From Gemmatimonadetes bacterium SCN 70-22 (lineage in GTDB: Bacteria; Gemmatimonadota; Gemmatimonadetes; Gemmatimonadales; Gemmatimonadaceae), in contig MEDZ01000025.1 in NCBI GenBank assembly GCA_001724275.1, positions 1 through 64,000 of the forward strand: DNA of 64,000 nt. The letters are read 5' to 3'. The notes under the pieces were generated by a model. That model did not search any database, was not told where the DNA came from, and was given only the letters and a program-made list of their open reading frames with translations. Both the position numbers and the translations under genes were made by a program. How positions within the stretch are numbered: the stretch's first letter is position 1; every line of letters begins with the position of its first letter. Below are positions 45,001 to 52,865 of the stretch, piece by piece.

Positions 45001-45245
45001 AGCTCAGCCTCACGTACTCCGCACCACCCAGCGTGACACAACGCTTCGGCGGGCGCGAAATGTCGGTGACGCTCACCGGACGCAACCTCATGCTCTGGAC
45101 CAAGTACCAGGGCGTGGACCCGGAAGTGACCTATTCGGGCGGCGGTGGCTCCTCGGGGGTCGACGAGAACTTCGTCGAGTCCATCGACGCATTCGGCTTC
45201 CCGCTCCCCCGGCGCTTCGGGCTCTCCGTCCGCATTGGCTTCTAA
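42033..45245 (+). CDS. SusC/RagA-family TonB-dependent outer-membrane transporter
   Basis: A 1070-residue receptor. After a signal peptide (to about residue 28, ending TTLLAQ) come a carboxypeptidase-regulatory-like Ig domain (GTIEGTVTDAGTGRPVEGAQV ... VRMVGYSP), a plug domain (TATELLQGREPGVVGI; IRIRGNASLTQSNEPIVFVDGIRV) and a 22-strand barrel ending PRRFGLSVRIGF. It imports a large substrate, usually an oligosaccharide or peptide, with the lipoprotein SusD partner 15 bp downstream. No glycoside hydrolase is nearby, so the substrate is unknown. ATG 42033 has GGGAGG as ribosome binding site. Confidence 0.95.
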   Translation: MTRIVRWGGMLVAALVASMSVHSTTLLAQGASVGTIEGTVTDAGTGRPVEGAQVAATAVGIGALTNAQGRYRLQNVPARTLDVRVRMVGYSPMAKSVTVTAGGSATLDFAISQSALQLQAVVTTGTAGATEVKRLGNTVATIDPPKFAPIRTATELLQGREPGVVGISSSGLTGEAMKIRIRGNASLTQSNEPIVFVDGIRVSSGGTSGGGATLSNLDAIDPNTIERVEILKGAAAATLYGTEASNGVIQIFTKKGSAGAPKWDITIGQDFSRYPTNRIDDNWGVPTRQGQLDSLKKLWGRNDLALFTPFSEPLQRNYFETGSAQTVNVSVTGGTQNLNYLASGNFNKDDGPWAAQRLQGLANDLVRRSGGRSTVGFFPTPKLRIGATASYVNTYANRPQYGNNIYSPVTLLEFSKPELGECRNSDPTGTDPDLGVKSPGVCKIAGNPTGSPNAFGTPRETAKKLNEIFADRFISSVDVLYTPVPSLNLTATFGVDYTSQTINQFQPFGYNVDGVIGDDVFGDKGIYDTNNRQVTLDVKANWTRDWGNFNSAFVAGLQGFVTKAKYPGSFGYDFPGPGIARTDAAGYQFASDGILETVNGGYFAQEQVGYKNYLFVTGGARYDYSSAFGKTAAGVLYPKVSVSFVPTDFVGHGFGPVSSWRLRAAWGQSGRQPSAFAKFTTFSAQTGPAGAGLRPDNLGNPDLKPEVATEIEGGTEVGFLNDRFGIEATYWKRRVDDLLFNLQYPPSGGFTNAQLTNVGVLDAHGTEIGVKGFIIQRPGLSLDLFANVAFLKQEVVSLGTAPELKTGGSYARIRGYIKPGYAPGEFFGAKLKTVPAGSLPYDLNKDGVPDTEAQMLAFLATPRDYTALFNGSVIMTENGLNSDLGKPTPDYTGSFGGTLSFMRNWRLSTLFEYKGGNYTYWCLICGFRNASPVGTNSELFAKTRATLLNPASTAQQRLAAAKTWATELASLTPYQGLNEVSDGDFLRFRELSLTYSAPPSVTQRFGGREMSVTLTGRNLMLWTKYQGVDPEVTYSGGGGSSGVDENFVESIDAFGFPLPRRFGLSVRIGF

Positions 45246-45260
45246 CCGAGACGAATACGC

Positions 45261-46622
45261 ATGATGCCCATGATCAAGCTCATCGCACGCGACGTCTCGC
45301 CTCGAATTCGGCGGACGCTCCTGCTGGGGGCGGGCACCGTCCTGCTGGGCGGCTGCACCAGCATCCTGGAAGTCGACAATCCCAACAACGTCTCCGCCGG
45401 CGCGCTCGACGTGCCGACGGCGGCCAGCGCCATCGTGAACGGGGCGATCAACACCAACGCCAACGCGATGTCGTCGCTCCTCAATGCCTACAACATCATC
45501 TCGGACGAGACCTTCCAGACGGGGTCGCGCGACGACTACCGCCTGCTCGACACCGGGGGCATCGAGGTCAACACCAACGAGTACCTGCAGGCGTCGTACC
45601 TGATCGCCATGCGGGCGCGCTGGATGTCCGAGCAGGCCATCGCCAAGGTCAACAAGTTCAAGGCCGAGGGGACGCTGCTCGACCAGCAGTTGCTGGTGAG
45701 GGCGTACATGATGGGCGCGCTCATCTACGACGAACTCGCCAACATGTTCGACGACGCCGCGATCTCCGATCGCACGGTGGCGGGGAAGAACCTCGGCGAG
45801 ATGGGGATGGTGCAGCTGTACGACTCGGCGCTGAAGTGGCTCGACGCCGGCGCCACCATCGCCACCGGTGACAACCGGGCGGACCTCCTTGGGCTCCGCG
45901 CGCGGGTGAAGTTCGACCGCGCCGTGTGGCTCAAGCTCAACCCGCCGGGGACCACGCCGGCCAACCCGCTCATCAACGACGCCGGCGCCAACGCCGATGC
46001 GGCGGCGGCGATTGCCGCGATGGCGGGCGACTACCGCTTCGACCTCCTGGTCGACAACTCCAACTCCGGCGACGACGCGTCGGGCGGCGTCGGGTTCGAG
46101 ATGAACTCGCGGGTGGAGCACACCCCCGACACGGCCGCGTTCGTGACGATCAACCTCACGAACAAGAAGCCGACGGCCATCATCGCCAAGGACCCGGTCA
46201 CCGGGCAGCTCGATGCCGCGGCGGTGAAGCAGCTCGGTCGCTTCATCTTCGCCGACGACATCAATCACCCGCCCATGACCGTCGTCTCGAAGCGCGAGAT
46301 GTACCTCATCCTCGCCGAGGCGGCGCTGGCGCAGGGGAACAACGCGGCCTTCGACACCAACATCAACGCGCTCCGGGCCCTGGACGGCAAGGTGCCGTAC
46401 ACGGGAACGGGCCCCACCAGGTTGCAGCTGTTGCAGTGGGAACGGCGCGTCCAGCTCATCTTCCAGGGGCGGCGCCTGAACGACATGTACCGCTTCGGCA
46501 TCAAGGACCCGCGCTGGGTTTCCACCTCGGTGGCGGTGCGCAAGCCGGGGTGCCTCCTCCCCATCCCGCTCCTCGAGCGCGAGGCCAACCGGGAGATCAC
46601 CGGAACGCCCGTGTGCCAGTGA
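45261..46622 (+). CDS. SusD/RagB-family substrate-binding lipoprotein
   Basis: A 453-residue surface lipoprotein that forms the lid of the SusC channel. The lipobox LLGGC is at about residue 32. The N-terminal LEVDNPNNVSAG block and the C-terminal WERRVQLIFQGRRLNDMYRFGIKDPRW and LLPIPLLEREANREI are diagnostic of the SusD/RagB family, with the helical tetratricopeptide-like body between. It is coupled to the SusC gene. The two ATG codons at 45261 and 45270 are both possible starts. A strong hairpin follows 12 bp after the stop. Confidence 0.92.
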   Translation: MMPMIKLIARDVSPRIRRTLLLGAGTVLLGGCTSILEVDNPNNVSAGALDVPTAASAIVNGAINTNANAMSSLLNAYNIISDETFQTGSRDDYRLLDTGGIEVNTNEYLQASYLIAMRARWMSEQAIAKVNKFKAEGTLLDQQLLVRAYMMGALIYDELANMFDDAAISDRTVAGKNLGEMGMVQLYDSALKWLDAGATIATGDNRADLLGLRARVKFDRAVWLKLNPPGTTPANPLINDAGANADAAAAIAAMAGDYRFDLLVDNSNSGDDASGGVGFEMNSRVEHTPDTAAFVTINLTNKKPTAIIAKDPVTGQLDAAAVKQLGRFIFADDINHPPMTVVSKREMYLILAEAALAQGNNAAFDTNINALRALDGKVPYTGTGPTRLQLLQWERRVQLIFQGRRLNDMYRFGIKDPRWVSTSVAVRKPGCLLPIPLLEREANREITGTPVCQ

Positions 46623-46634
46623 CCTGAACGGCAC

Positions 46635-46688
46635 CATGAGATGAAGAGAGGGGGTGGCCCGCCTGCCGGGTCACCCCCTCTCCTCATG
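46635..46688. terminator. strong hairpin after the SusC/SusD operon
   Basis: The core stem, AGAGGGGGTGGCCC with GGGTCACCCCCTCT (46647-46681, one G-T pair), has a 7-nt loop. An outer CATGAG/CTCATG pairing extends it. There is no T-tract. It lies between convergent genes and could serve both strands. Confidence 0.65.
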
Positions 46689-46704
46689 TCGGGCGCGCGC
46701 AGCG

Positions 46705-47157
46705 CTAGGGGTTCGGCGTCGGGCGCGGGCCGGTTCCGGTGCTCGCCTGTCCCGTCGAGCGGGCAATCGCGACGATGATGCTCACCGCCGCTGCACCGAG
46801 CGCGGTCGACGCGACGATCGTCCGTCCACGCGAGAGCTGTCGCGAGCGCAGCTGCTCGATGTCGTCACCAGTCAGGTGCAAGGATTCGCCTTCCCAGGTC
46901 GAGGGCTGCACCTCGCCGCGCCGGCGCACGGAGAGGAGGGCCAGCGTCACCCCCGTGGCGTCGGACGAGGTCACCGTCCCCTCAACCTGGCTCACGTTTC
47001 GCCCCAGGCGCGGCTCCAGGCTCACGGCGCCGCGGGTCGTGACCTCCACGGCGACGTGCGCGCCCGGGCTCAGCGACGTGAGGGGGGTCGCGACATAGCG
47101 GTAGCAGCCCGTCACGACGCTGAGGCCAAGGACGACAACCGGCGCAATTCGACGCAC
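46705..47157 (-). CDS. small lipoprotein with C-terminal membrane segment, function unknown
   Basis: A 150-residue product. The signal (RRIAPVVVLGLSVVTGC) ends in a lipobox with the cysteine at about residue 18. A beta-rich middle (VAVEVTTRGAVSLEPRLGRNVSQVEGTVTSSDATGVTLALLSVRRRGEV) is followed by a hydrophobic segment (about 122-140) near the C-terminus. The GTG start at 47157 is set by a GGAGGAG ribosome binding site. The longer frame runs through the tRNA gene and is rejected. No family is recognised. Confidence 0.7.
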   Translation of the reverse strand: MRRIAPVVVLGLSVVTGCYRYVATPLTSLSPGAHVAVEVTTRGAVSLEPRLGRNVSQVEGTVTSSDATGVTLALLSVRRRGEVQPSTWEGESLHLTGDDIEQLRSRQLSRGRTIVASTALGAAAVSIIVAIARSTGQASTGTGPRPTPNP

Positions 47158-47200
47158 GCACTCCTCCGACGTTCCAATACCCTGAGGGCCTTCGAGACGA

Positions 47201-47282
47201 TGCGAGAGCCGGGACTCGAACCCGGACGGGTTTCCCCACTGGATCCTAAGTCCAGTGCGTCTACCAATTCCGCCACTCCCGC
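47201..47282 (-). tRNA. tRNA-Leu (anticodon UAG)
   Basis: The minus strand folds into a class II tRNA: acceptor GCGGGAG with CTCTCGC (one G-U pair), D arm GCGGAATTGGTAGACGC, anticodon stem CTGGA/TCCAG with loop CTTAGGA (anticodon TAG), long variable arm TGGGGAAACCC, and T arm CCGGG-TTCGAGT-CCCGG. The discriminator is A, and CCA is not encoded. It decodes CUN leucine codons. Confidence 0.95.
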
Positions 47283-47424
47283 GACACGCCATCCACCATC
47301 CCTCCCCGACAGCGGGGAAGCCGGCGAGAAGCTAACGGTGGGGGGAGGAGGGCGACAGCACGAGGCCCGATGCACGCCGGTGCATCGGGCCTCGCTCGCT
47401 GCCGCCCCCACGCCCTGCCGAGAC

Positions 47425-49005
47425 CTACTCCGCCCCCACCTTCAGGCTCACGACCCGCGTGCTCTGCGTCTGGGCGTTGTACACCAGCAGGCTCACGTAC
47501 TCCCCGTCGCGCACCTTGGACAGGACGCCCTGCAGGTCGTCGGTCGTCCGGATGGCCCTGCGCGGGGCGGGGTAGATCACCTCGACGATGATGTCGATTC
47601 CATTGGGGACGAACTGCTGTCGGGCGGTCCCCTGCGGGTCGACGTCGACGACGCGGAGCCCGCGACGCTCCTCGGGGACCCGTGCCTGGCGTGCGAACTC
47701 CGCCGAGACGGGCTCCACCGTGATCCCGAGCTTGCTCGCGTTCGTCCCGCCGCGGGACGGGGCCGAGTCGTCATCGCCCCGGTCGGCGCTCGCGAGCTGC
47801 GTCGGCTCGCTCGGCGCCTCGGCCAGCTTGACCTTGAACGTCTTGCGCTGGCCATAGCGGAAGACCTCGAGCTCCACCACCTCACCCGGCTCGTGCGAGC
47901 GGATGATGCGCTGCAGCGCCCCCACGCGGGCGGCCGGCTTGCCGTCGGCCTTGAGGATGATGTCGCCCTCCTGCAGCCCCGCCTTGCGGGCGGGCGAGTC
48001 GTCCGAGGTATAGCCGCCGACCAGCACCCCCGACACTTCGGGGAGCTTGGCCGCGGCCGCCACGGCCGCCGTCACCTCACTGATGCTCACGCCGATGACC
48101 GCGCGGCGAATGCGCCCGTGCTTGATGAGGTCGTTCATCACGTCGCGCGCCAGCGAGATCGGAATGGCGAAGCCGTACCCCTGGTAGTAGCCGGTGCGCG
48201 TGGCGATGGCGCTGTTGATCCCGACCACCTCGCCGCGGATGTTGACCAGCGGGCCGCCGGAGTTGCCGGGGTTGATCGCGGCGTCGGTCTGGATGAAGTC
48301 GGAGATGGCGTACTGGTTGCGGAGGACGTCGATGTCCGAGGTGCCGCGCCCCTTGGCGCTGATGATCCCCGCGGTCACGGTGTGCTCCAGGCCCAGCGGG
48401 TTGCCGATGGCCAGCACCCACTCGCCGACGCGCGTCTGGTCGTCGCTGCCTAACGCGGCGACCGGGAGGCCGGAGGCGCCGTCGATCTTGATCACCGCCA
48501 CGTCGGTCGTCGAGTCACGCCCGATGAGGCGCGCCTTGAACTCGCGGTTGTCCGTCAGCCGCACGCGGAGGCGGTCGAAGTTGGCCACCACGTGGTTGTT
48601 GGTCAGGATGTAGCCGTCCGCCGACACGATGAAGCCCGATCCGCTGGACTGCATGGGCTCCTGCTGTCGCGGATCGAACTGCTGGAAGAAGTCCTCGAGC
48701 CCCGGCGGCGCCTGGCGCCGCTGCGGGCTCCGCTGGACACGCCGGGGCTCGCTCCGCTCGGCCTCGATGGAGACCACGGCGGGCGTCACCTGCTCGGCGA
48801 TGCCCACGAACGAGGCGTTGAGCGACTCCACGTTGGCCGGCGGCGTGTATGCCTTGACGTCGCTGGCCGGGCGCACCAGGCCCCGCGCCTGCTGCGCGTA
48901 GCCGAACGGCGTGAGATCGAAGCCCGACGCGAACACCAGGCCGCACGCGAACGCGATCGCGACGGCACCAACCAGCTTGAGGCGAGAGGCAATCGAAGTG
49001 GACAT
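47425..49005 (-). CDS. DegP/HtrA-family periplasmic serine protease with two PDZ domains
   Basis: A 526-residue envelope protease and chaperone. An N-terminal hydrophobic anchor (about residues 8-28) is followed by a trypsin-like domain with the triad H138 (TNNHVV), the aspartate in DSTTDVAVIKI and the serine in GNSGGPLVN. Two PDZ domains follow (VSGVLVGGYTSDDSPARKAGLQEGDII; GLRVVDVDPQGTARQQFVPNGIDII). A Q/P/R-rich linker lies between anchor and protease. ATG 49005 is the start, with the GAAGACGA repeat 10 bp upstream. The frame extends further but loses family similarity. Confidence 0.93.
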   Translation of the reverse strand: MSTSIASRLKLVGAVAIAFACGLVFASGFDLTPFGYAQQARGLVRPASDVKAYTPPANVESLNASFVGIAEQVTPAVVSIEAERSEPRRVQRSPQRRQAPPGLEDFFQQFDPRQQEPMQSSGSGFIVSADGYILTNNHVVANFDRLRVRLTDNREFKARLIGRDSTTDVAVIKIDGASGLPVAALGSDDQTRVGEWVLAIGNPLGLEHTVTAGIISAKGRGTSDIDVLRNQYAISDFIQTDAAINPGNSGGPLVNIRGEVVGINSAIATRTGYYQGYGFAIPISLARDVMNDLIKHGRIRRAVIGVSISEVTAAVAAAAKLPEVSGVLVGGYTSDDSPARKAGLQEGDIILKADGKPAARVGALQRIIRSHEPGEVVELEVFRYGQRKTFKVKLAEAPSEPTQLASADRGDDDSAPSRGGTNASKLGITVEPVSAEFARQARVPEERRGLRVVDVDPQGTARQQFVPNGIDIIVEVIYPAPRRAIRTTDDLQGVLSKVRDGEYVSLLVYNAQTQSTRVVSLKVGAE

Positions 49006-49015
49006 GGTAGAGGGG

Positions 49016-49047
49016 CAGAAGACGAGAAGACGAGAAGACGAGAAGAC
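49016..49047. repeat. GAAGACGA tandem repeat upstream of the DegP gene
   Basis: Nearly four copies of the 8-bp unit GAAGACGA start 11 bp before the start codon, the same unit as between cruF and crtI. The following 49048-49317 region holds no gene I can support. Confidence 0.75.
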
Positions 49048-49317
49048 GCGGGGGGGGACGGTCGATGTCGCGGGGTGAGCGGCCACGACGCCGGACGGTG
49101 TGGTGCGTGACGCGCGACATCGGCTGCCGGATGCCCGCGAACATCGCCGGCCTACGACACTAGTCACCGGTCGCGCCCGGGATGGTTGCTACCCCTACAC
49201 TATCAATAAGTGTCGGAGGTCGGTACCCGGTTCCACTGGGCCCGACCTCCGGGTGCTTCTGGGCCCGCCGAGGGGGCGCGGCGGTGGTATGATGCCGCGC
49301 CTTTCCTGAACGGGCGA

Positions 49318-51249
49318 TTACGACTTCTTGCTGTCGTCGACGATCTCGTAATCGGCCTCGACGACGTCCTCGGCCTTGCCGGTGCCGGCTTCCGCCCCGC
49401 CCGCCGCGGGCTCACCCGCCGCCCCCCCCTCGGCCTGCTGCTGCGCGTAGAGCGAGCGGCCGGCCTCCTGGTACGCGGTGGACAGCTCCTCCAGCGCCGC
49501 CGTGATCTCTGCCATGTCGTCGCCCCGGTGCGCCTTGCGGGCACGCTCCACGGCGCCGTCCAGGCGCGACTTCATCTCCGGCGCGAGCCGTTCGGCCCAC
49601 TCCTTCGAGTTCTTCTCCACCTCGTAGGAGAGCGAGTCCAGGCGGTTCCGCGTGTCGATCTCCTCGCGGCGCTTCTTGTCCTCCGCCTGGTTCTTCTCCG
49701 CGTCCTTCACCATGCGGTCGATCTCGTCCTTCGAGATGCCGCTCGAGGCCTCGATGCGGATCTTCTGCTCCTTGCCGGTCGCCTTGTCCTTGGCCGAGAC
49801 GTGGAGGATGCCGTTGGCGTCGATGTCGAAGCCGACCTCGACCTGCGGCATGCCGCGCGGGGCGGGGGGAATCCCCGTGAGCTGGAACTTTCCGACCGTC
49901 TTGTTGTGGATGGCCAGCTCGCGCTCGCCCTGCAGGACGTGGATCTCGACCGTCGTCTGGTTGTCGTCGGCCGTGGAGAAGACGTCGGTCTTGCGCGTCG
50001 GGATCGTCGTGTTGCGCGGGATGAGCACCGTCATCACGCCGCCTAACGTCTCGATGCCGAGCGAGAGCGGGGTGACGTCGAGCAGGAGGACGTCCTTCTG
50101 CTCGCCGGTGAGGACGGCGCCCTGGACGGCGGCGCCGATGGCCACGACCTCGTCCGGGTTGACCCCCTTGTTGGGCTCCTTGCCGAAGAAGTCCTTCACC
50201 GCGGCCTGGATCTTCGGGATGCGCGTCGAGCCGCCGACGAGCAGGACCTCGTCGATCTCCGACGGCTTGAGCCCGGCGTCGGTGAGCGCCTTCTTCATCG
50301 GCTCGAGCGTCCGCTGGATGAGGTCATCCACCAGCTGCTCGAACTTGGCGCGCGTCAGCTGGTAGTTGAGGTGCTTGGGCCCCGACTGGTCGGCGGTGAT
50401 GAAGGGGAGGTTGATGTCGGTCGACATGGTCGACGACAGCTCGCACTTCGCCTTCTCGGCCGCTTCCTTGAGGCGCTGGAGCGCCATGGGATCCTTGGAC
50501 AGGTCGATCCCCTGGTCGCGCTTGAACTCCGTCACGAGCCAGTCGATGACGCGCTGGTCGAAGTCGTCGCCCCCCAGGTGCGTGTCGCCGTTGGTGGACT
50601 TCACCTCGAACTGGCGCGTCCCCTCGACGTCGTAGAGCTCGAGGACGGAGATGTCGTACGTCCCGCCGCCGAGGTCGAAGACGGCCACCTTCTCGTCCTT
50701 CTTCTTGTCGAGGCCGTAGGCGAGCGCCGCCGCGGTGGGCTCGTTGATGATGCGCAGGACGTCGAGCCCCGCGATCTTCCCCGCGTCCTTGGTGGCCTGG
50801 CGCTGCGAGTCGTTGAAGTAGGCCGGGACGGTGACGACGGCCTTGGTGACCGTCTGCCCCAGGTAGTCTTCGGCGGTCTGCTTCATCTTCTGCAGGATCA
50901 TCGCCGAGATCTCGGGTGGGGTGAAGCGCTTGCCCCCCACTTCCACGGCCGCGAGGTCGTTGGGGCCCGATTGGACCGCGTACGGCACCCGCTTCGACTC
51001 CTCGGTCACTTCGCTCGCCTTGCGCCCCATGAAGCGCTTGATCGAGAAGACGGTGTTCTTGGGATTGGTGACGGCCTGACGCTTGGCGATCTGGCCAACG
51101 AGGCGCTCGCCGTCCTTCGTGAAGCCGACCACCGAGGGGGTGGTACGCCCACCCTCCGAGTTGGGGATCACGACCGGGTCGCCCCCTTCCATGACCGCGA
51201 CGACCGAGTTGGTGGTCCCCAGGTCGATGCCAATAACCTTGTCTGCCAT
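49318..51249 (-). CDS. dnaK: chaperone DnaK (Hsp70)
   Basis: A 643-residue Hsp70. The N-terminal ATPase domain ([68 protein letters not shown]) and the substrate-binding domain are complete. The C-terminus is Gly/Ala-rich and ends [16 protein letters not shown] 51249 gives the family N-terminus [11 protein letters not shown]. It is divergent from the rhomboid gene over 183 bp. I see no CIRCE element there. grpE and dnaJ are not adjacent. Confidence 0.97.
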   Translation of the reverse strand: MADKVIGIDLGTTNSVVAVMEGGDPVVIPNSEGGRTTPSVVGFTKDGERLVGQIAKRQAVTNPKNTVFSIKRFMGRKASEVTEESKRVPYAVQSGPNDLAAVEVGGKRFTPPEISAMILQKMKQTAEDYLGQTVTKAVVTVPAYFNDSQRQATKDAGKIAGLDVLRIINEPTAAALAYGLDKKKDEKVAVFDLGGGTYDISVLELYDVEGTRQFEVKSTNGDTHLGGDDFDQRVIDWLVTEFKRDQGIDLSKDPMALQRLKEAAEKAKCELSSTMSTDINLPFITADQSGPKHLNYQLTRAKFEQLVDDLIQRTLEPMKKALTDAGLKPSEIDEVLLVGGSTRIPKIQAAVKDFFGKEPNKGVNPDEVVAIGAAVQGAVLTGEQKDVLLLDVTPLSLGIETLGGVMTVLIPRNTTIPTRKTDVFSTADDNQTTVEIHVLQGERELAIHNKTVGKFQLTGIPPAPRGMPQVEVGFDIDANGILHVSAKDKATGKEQKIRIEASSGISKDEIDRMVKDAEKNQAEDKKRREEIDTRNRLDSLSYEVEKNSKEWAERLAPEMKSRLDGAVERARKAHRGDDMAEITAALEELSTAYQEAGRSLYAQQQAEGGAAGEPAAGGAEAGTGKAEDVVEADYEIVDDSKKS

Positions 51250-51432
51250 GATGGATTCCGAATGAGTAGATGGACCGGGCGCTGATGCTCCCTCCTGCCT
51301 CAGGGCAATTCCGGGACCGCAGAACGGCGTCACTTTGGCAGAGAACCCTGACGGAACAGCACGGCGACTGTCGGTTCTTGCGCATTCCGATCGGGGGCGC
51401 GAGCGTCCGGGCGCTCCCATCACTCCGCAGCC

Positions 51433-52203
51433 ATGATCCCGCTCAGCGACGAGAACCCGACGCTCCACACGCCCTACATGACCTACGTCATCCTCGGGGC
51501 GATCCTGGCCACGTGGGTGCTGGTGCAGGGGGCGGGGCTCGACTCGGCGACCCTGGCCGCGACGGTCTGCAATCTCGGGATGGTACCGGGCGAGCTGACC
51601 CACCGCGCCCCGTTGGGGTCGGGGATCCCCATCGGCCCGGGGATGGCGTGCATCGTGGACGACTACCCGATCAACGTCCTCACCCCCGTCACCTCGATGT
51701 TCCTGCACGGGAGCTGGATCCACCTGCTGGGCAATTCGCTCTACCTCTGGGTCTTCGGGAACAACGTCGAGGACAGCATGGGGCACCTGCGCTTCCTGGC
51801 GTTCTACCTGCTGTGCGGGCTGGCTGCCGCGGGATCCCACATCCTCCTCGACCCGACCTCCCCGATCCCGACGGTTGGGGCGTCGGGGGCCATCTCGGGG
51901 ATCATGGGGGCGTACCTCCTGCTCTATCCGAACGTGCGCGTGAAGATGCTGATCCCGATCTTCCTGTACCCGTGGATCACCCACATGCGGGCGTGGATCG
52001 TCCTGATCTGGTGGTTCGGGCTGCAGGTCCTGAGCGGACTCCCGCAGCTGATGTCGCTAAGGCGGGAGGTGTCGGGGGGAGTGGCGGTCTGGGCGCACGT
52101 GGGGGGCTTCGTGGCGGGGGTGGTCCTGATTCGGCTGTTCGAGGACCGCGAGCTGGTGCGACGTCGGCGTGCGGTGGCCGACGCGCGCGGCACCTGGGGG
52201 TGA
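51433..52203 (+). CDS. rhomboid-family intramembrane serine protease
   Basis: A 256-residue protein with six to seven membrane segments. The catalytic serine is in [13 protein letters not shown] and the histidine in [11 protein letters not shown], with the [10 protein letters not shown] loop upstream that carries the oxyanion asparagine. All rhomboid active-site elements are intact. It is the first gene of a plus-strand run that continues with the two microcompartment vertex genes and deoC, 49 bp away, but a functional link to them is not evident. Confidence 0.9.
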   Translation: MIPLSDENPTLHTPYMTYVILGAILATWVLVQGAGLDSATLAATVCNLGMVPGELTHRAPLGSGIPIGPGMACIVDDYPINVLTPVTSMFLHGSWIHLLGNSLYLWVFGNNVEDSMGHLRFLAFYLLCGLAAAGSHILLDPTSPIPTVGASGAISGIMGAYLLLYPNVRVKMLIPIFLYPWITHMRAWIVLIWWFGLQVLSGLPQLMSLRREVSGGVAVWAHVGGFVAGVVLIRLFEDRELVRRRRAVADARGTWG

Positions 52204-52252
52204 TGGGCTCACCCCACTACCCCGAGGCGTCGGTCGCCCCCACCTTTGCCGC

Positions 52253-52540
52253 ATGCATCTCGCGCGCGTCCTCGGACGCCTCGTATCGACCGTGAAGCAG
52301 GAGACGCTGGCGGCGATTCCGCTGCAGTGGATCCAGCCGATCTCCGCGTCCGGTGAAGCGGCGGGGAGAGCGCTCGTGGCGGTGGACCGCATCGGAGCCG
52401 GACCGGGTGAGGTGGTGGTCTACATCACCTCGCGCGAGGCGGCGATGACGCTCGACGAGCCGTTCGCGGCGGTCGACGCCGGGATCGTCGCCAAGGTGGA
52501 CTGGTGCAACCTGGGACAGGAGCGGACGCTCGATGCGTAG
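52253..52540 (+). CDS. bacterial microcompartment vertex protein, EutN/CcmL family (first copy)
   Basis: A 95-residue BMC-P protein. It begins MHLARVLGRLVSTVKQETL, with the PLQWIQPISASG strand and the ALVAVDRIGAGPGEVVVYI hairpin of the pentamer fold, then GIVAKVDWCNL. Pentamers of this family cap the twelve vertices of metabolosome or carboxysome shells. ATG 52253 is set by the conserved start; a longer frame upstream lacks similarity. There is no obvious ribosome binding site, which suggests coupling to the upstream transcript. The partner copy follows 28 bp later. Confidence 0.88.
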   Translation: MHLARVLGRLVSTVKQETLAAIPLQWIQPISASGEAAGRALVAVDRIGAGPGEVVVYITSREAAMTLDEPFAAVDAGIVAKVDWCNLGQERTLDA

Positions 52541-52568
52541 CGCGCTGTCGGGACGATAAGGGGGAGCG

Positions 52569-52865
52569 GTGTTCCTGGCCCGCGTGGTTGGCGACGTGGT
52601 GGCGACCCATCGGCATGGCGAGCTGGGGGGGCGGAAGCTCCTCCTGGTCCGCCGTCTCACGGCGGAGGGGGCTGAGGAGGGGGGCGAGGTGATCGCCCTC
52701 GACGTGATTGGGGTCGGGGTGGGGGAGCGGGTACTGGTGGTGCAGGAGGGGGGGGCGGCGCGTGCGCTCTCCGGGAGTGCGCGCATCCCCGCGCAGGCCG
52801 TGGTGGTGGGCGTGGTGGAGCGGGTCGATCTGGCAGATGGCGAGGTCCCGGAGGAGGGACGGTGA
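52569..52865 (+). CDS. bacterial microcompartment vertex protein, EutN/CcmL family (second copy)
   Basis: A 98-residue paralogue: MFLARVVGDVVATHRHGELGGRKLLLV, then VIALDVIGVGVGERVLVVQEG and AVVVGVVERVDL. The two copies share the fold but only part of the sequence, so this is an old duplication, and shells often use several vertex types. GTG 52569 follows an AAGGGGGAG ribosome binding site. Its TGA overlaps the GTG of deoC (GTGA), which ties shell and cargo gene by translational coupling. Confidence 0.88.
   Translation: MFLARVVGDVVATHRHGELGGRKLLLVRRLTAEGAEEGGEVIALDVIGVGVGERVLVVQEGGAARALSGSARIPAQAVVVGVVERVDLADGEVPEEGR

Noticed and set aside
47158-47292. Extended frame of the lipoprotein gene
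   Set aside because: It would read through tRNA-Leu; the GTG at 47157 has a strong GGAGGAG site.
49048-49317. Small ORFs between the DegP gene and dnaK
   Set aside because: None has a ribosome binding site or recognisable sequence; the gap is below 300 bp and partly repetitive.
51250-51432. CIRCE/HrcA operator upstream of dnaK
   Set aside because: No TTAGCACTC-N9-GAGTGCTAA-like inverted repeat is present.
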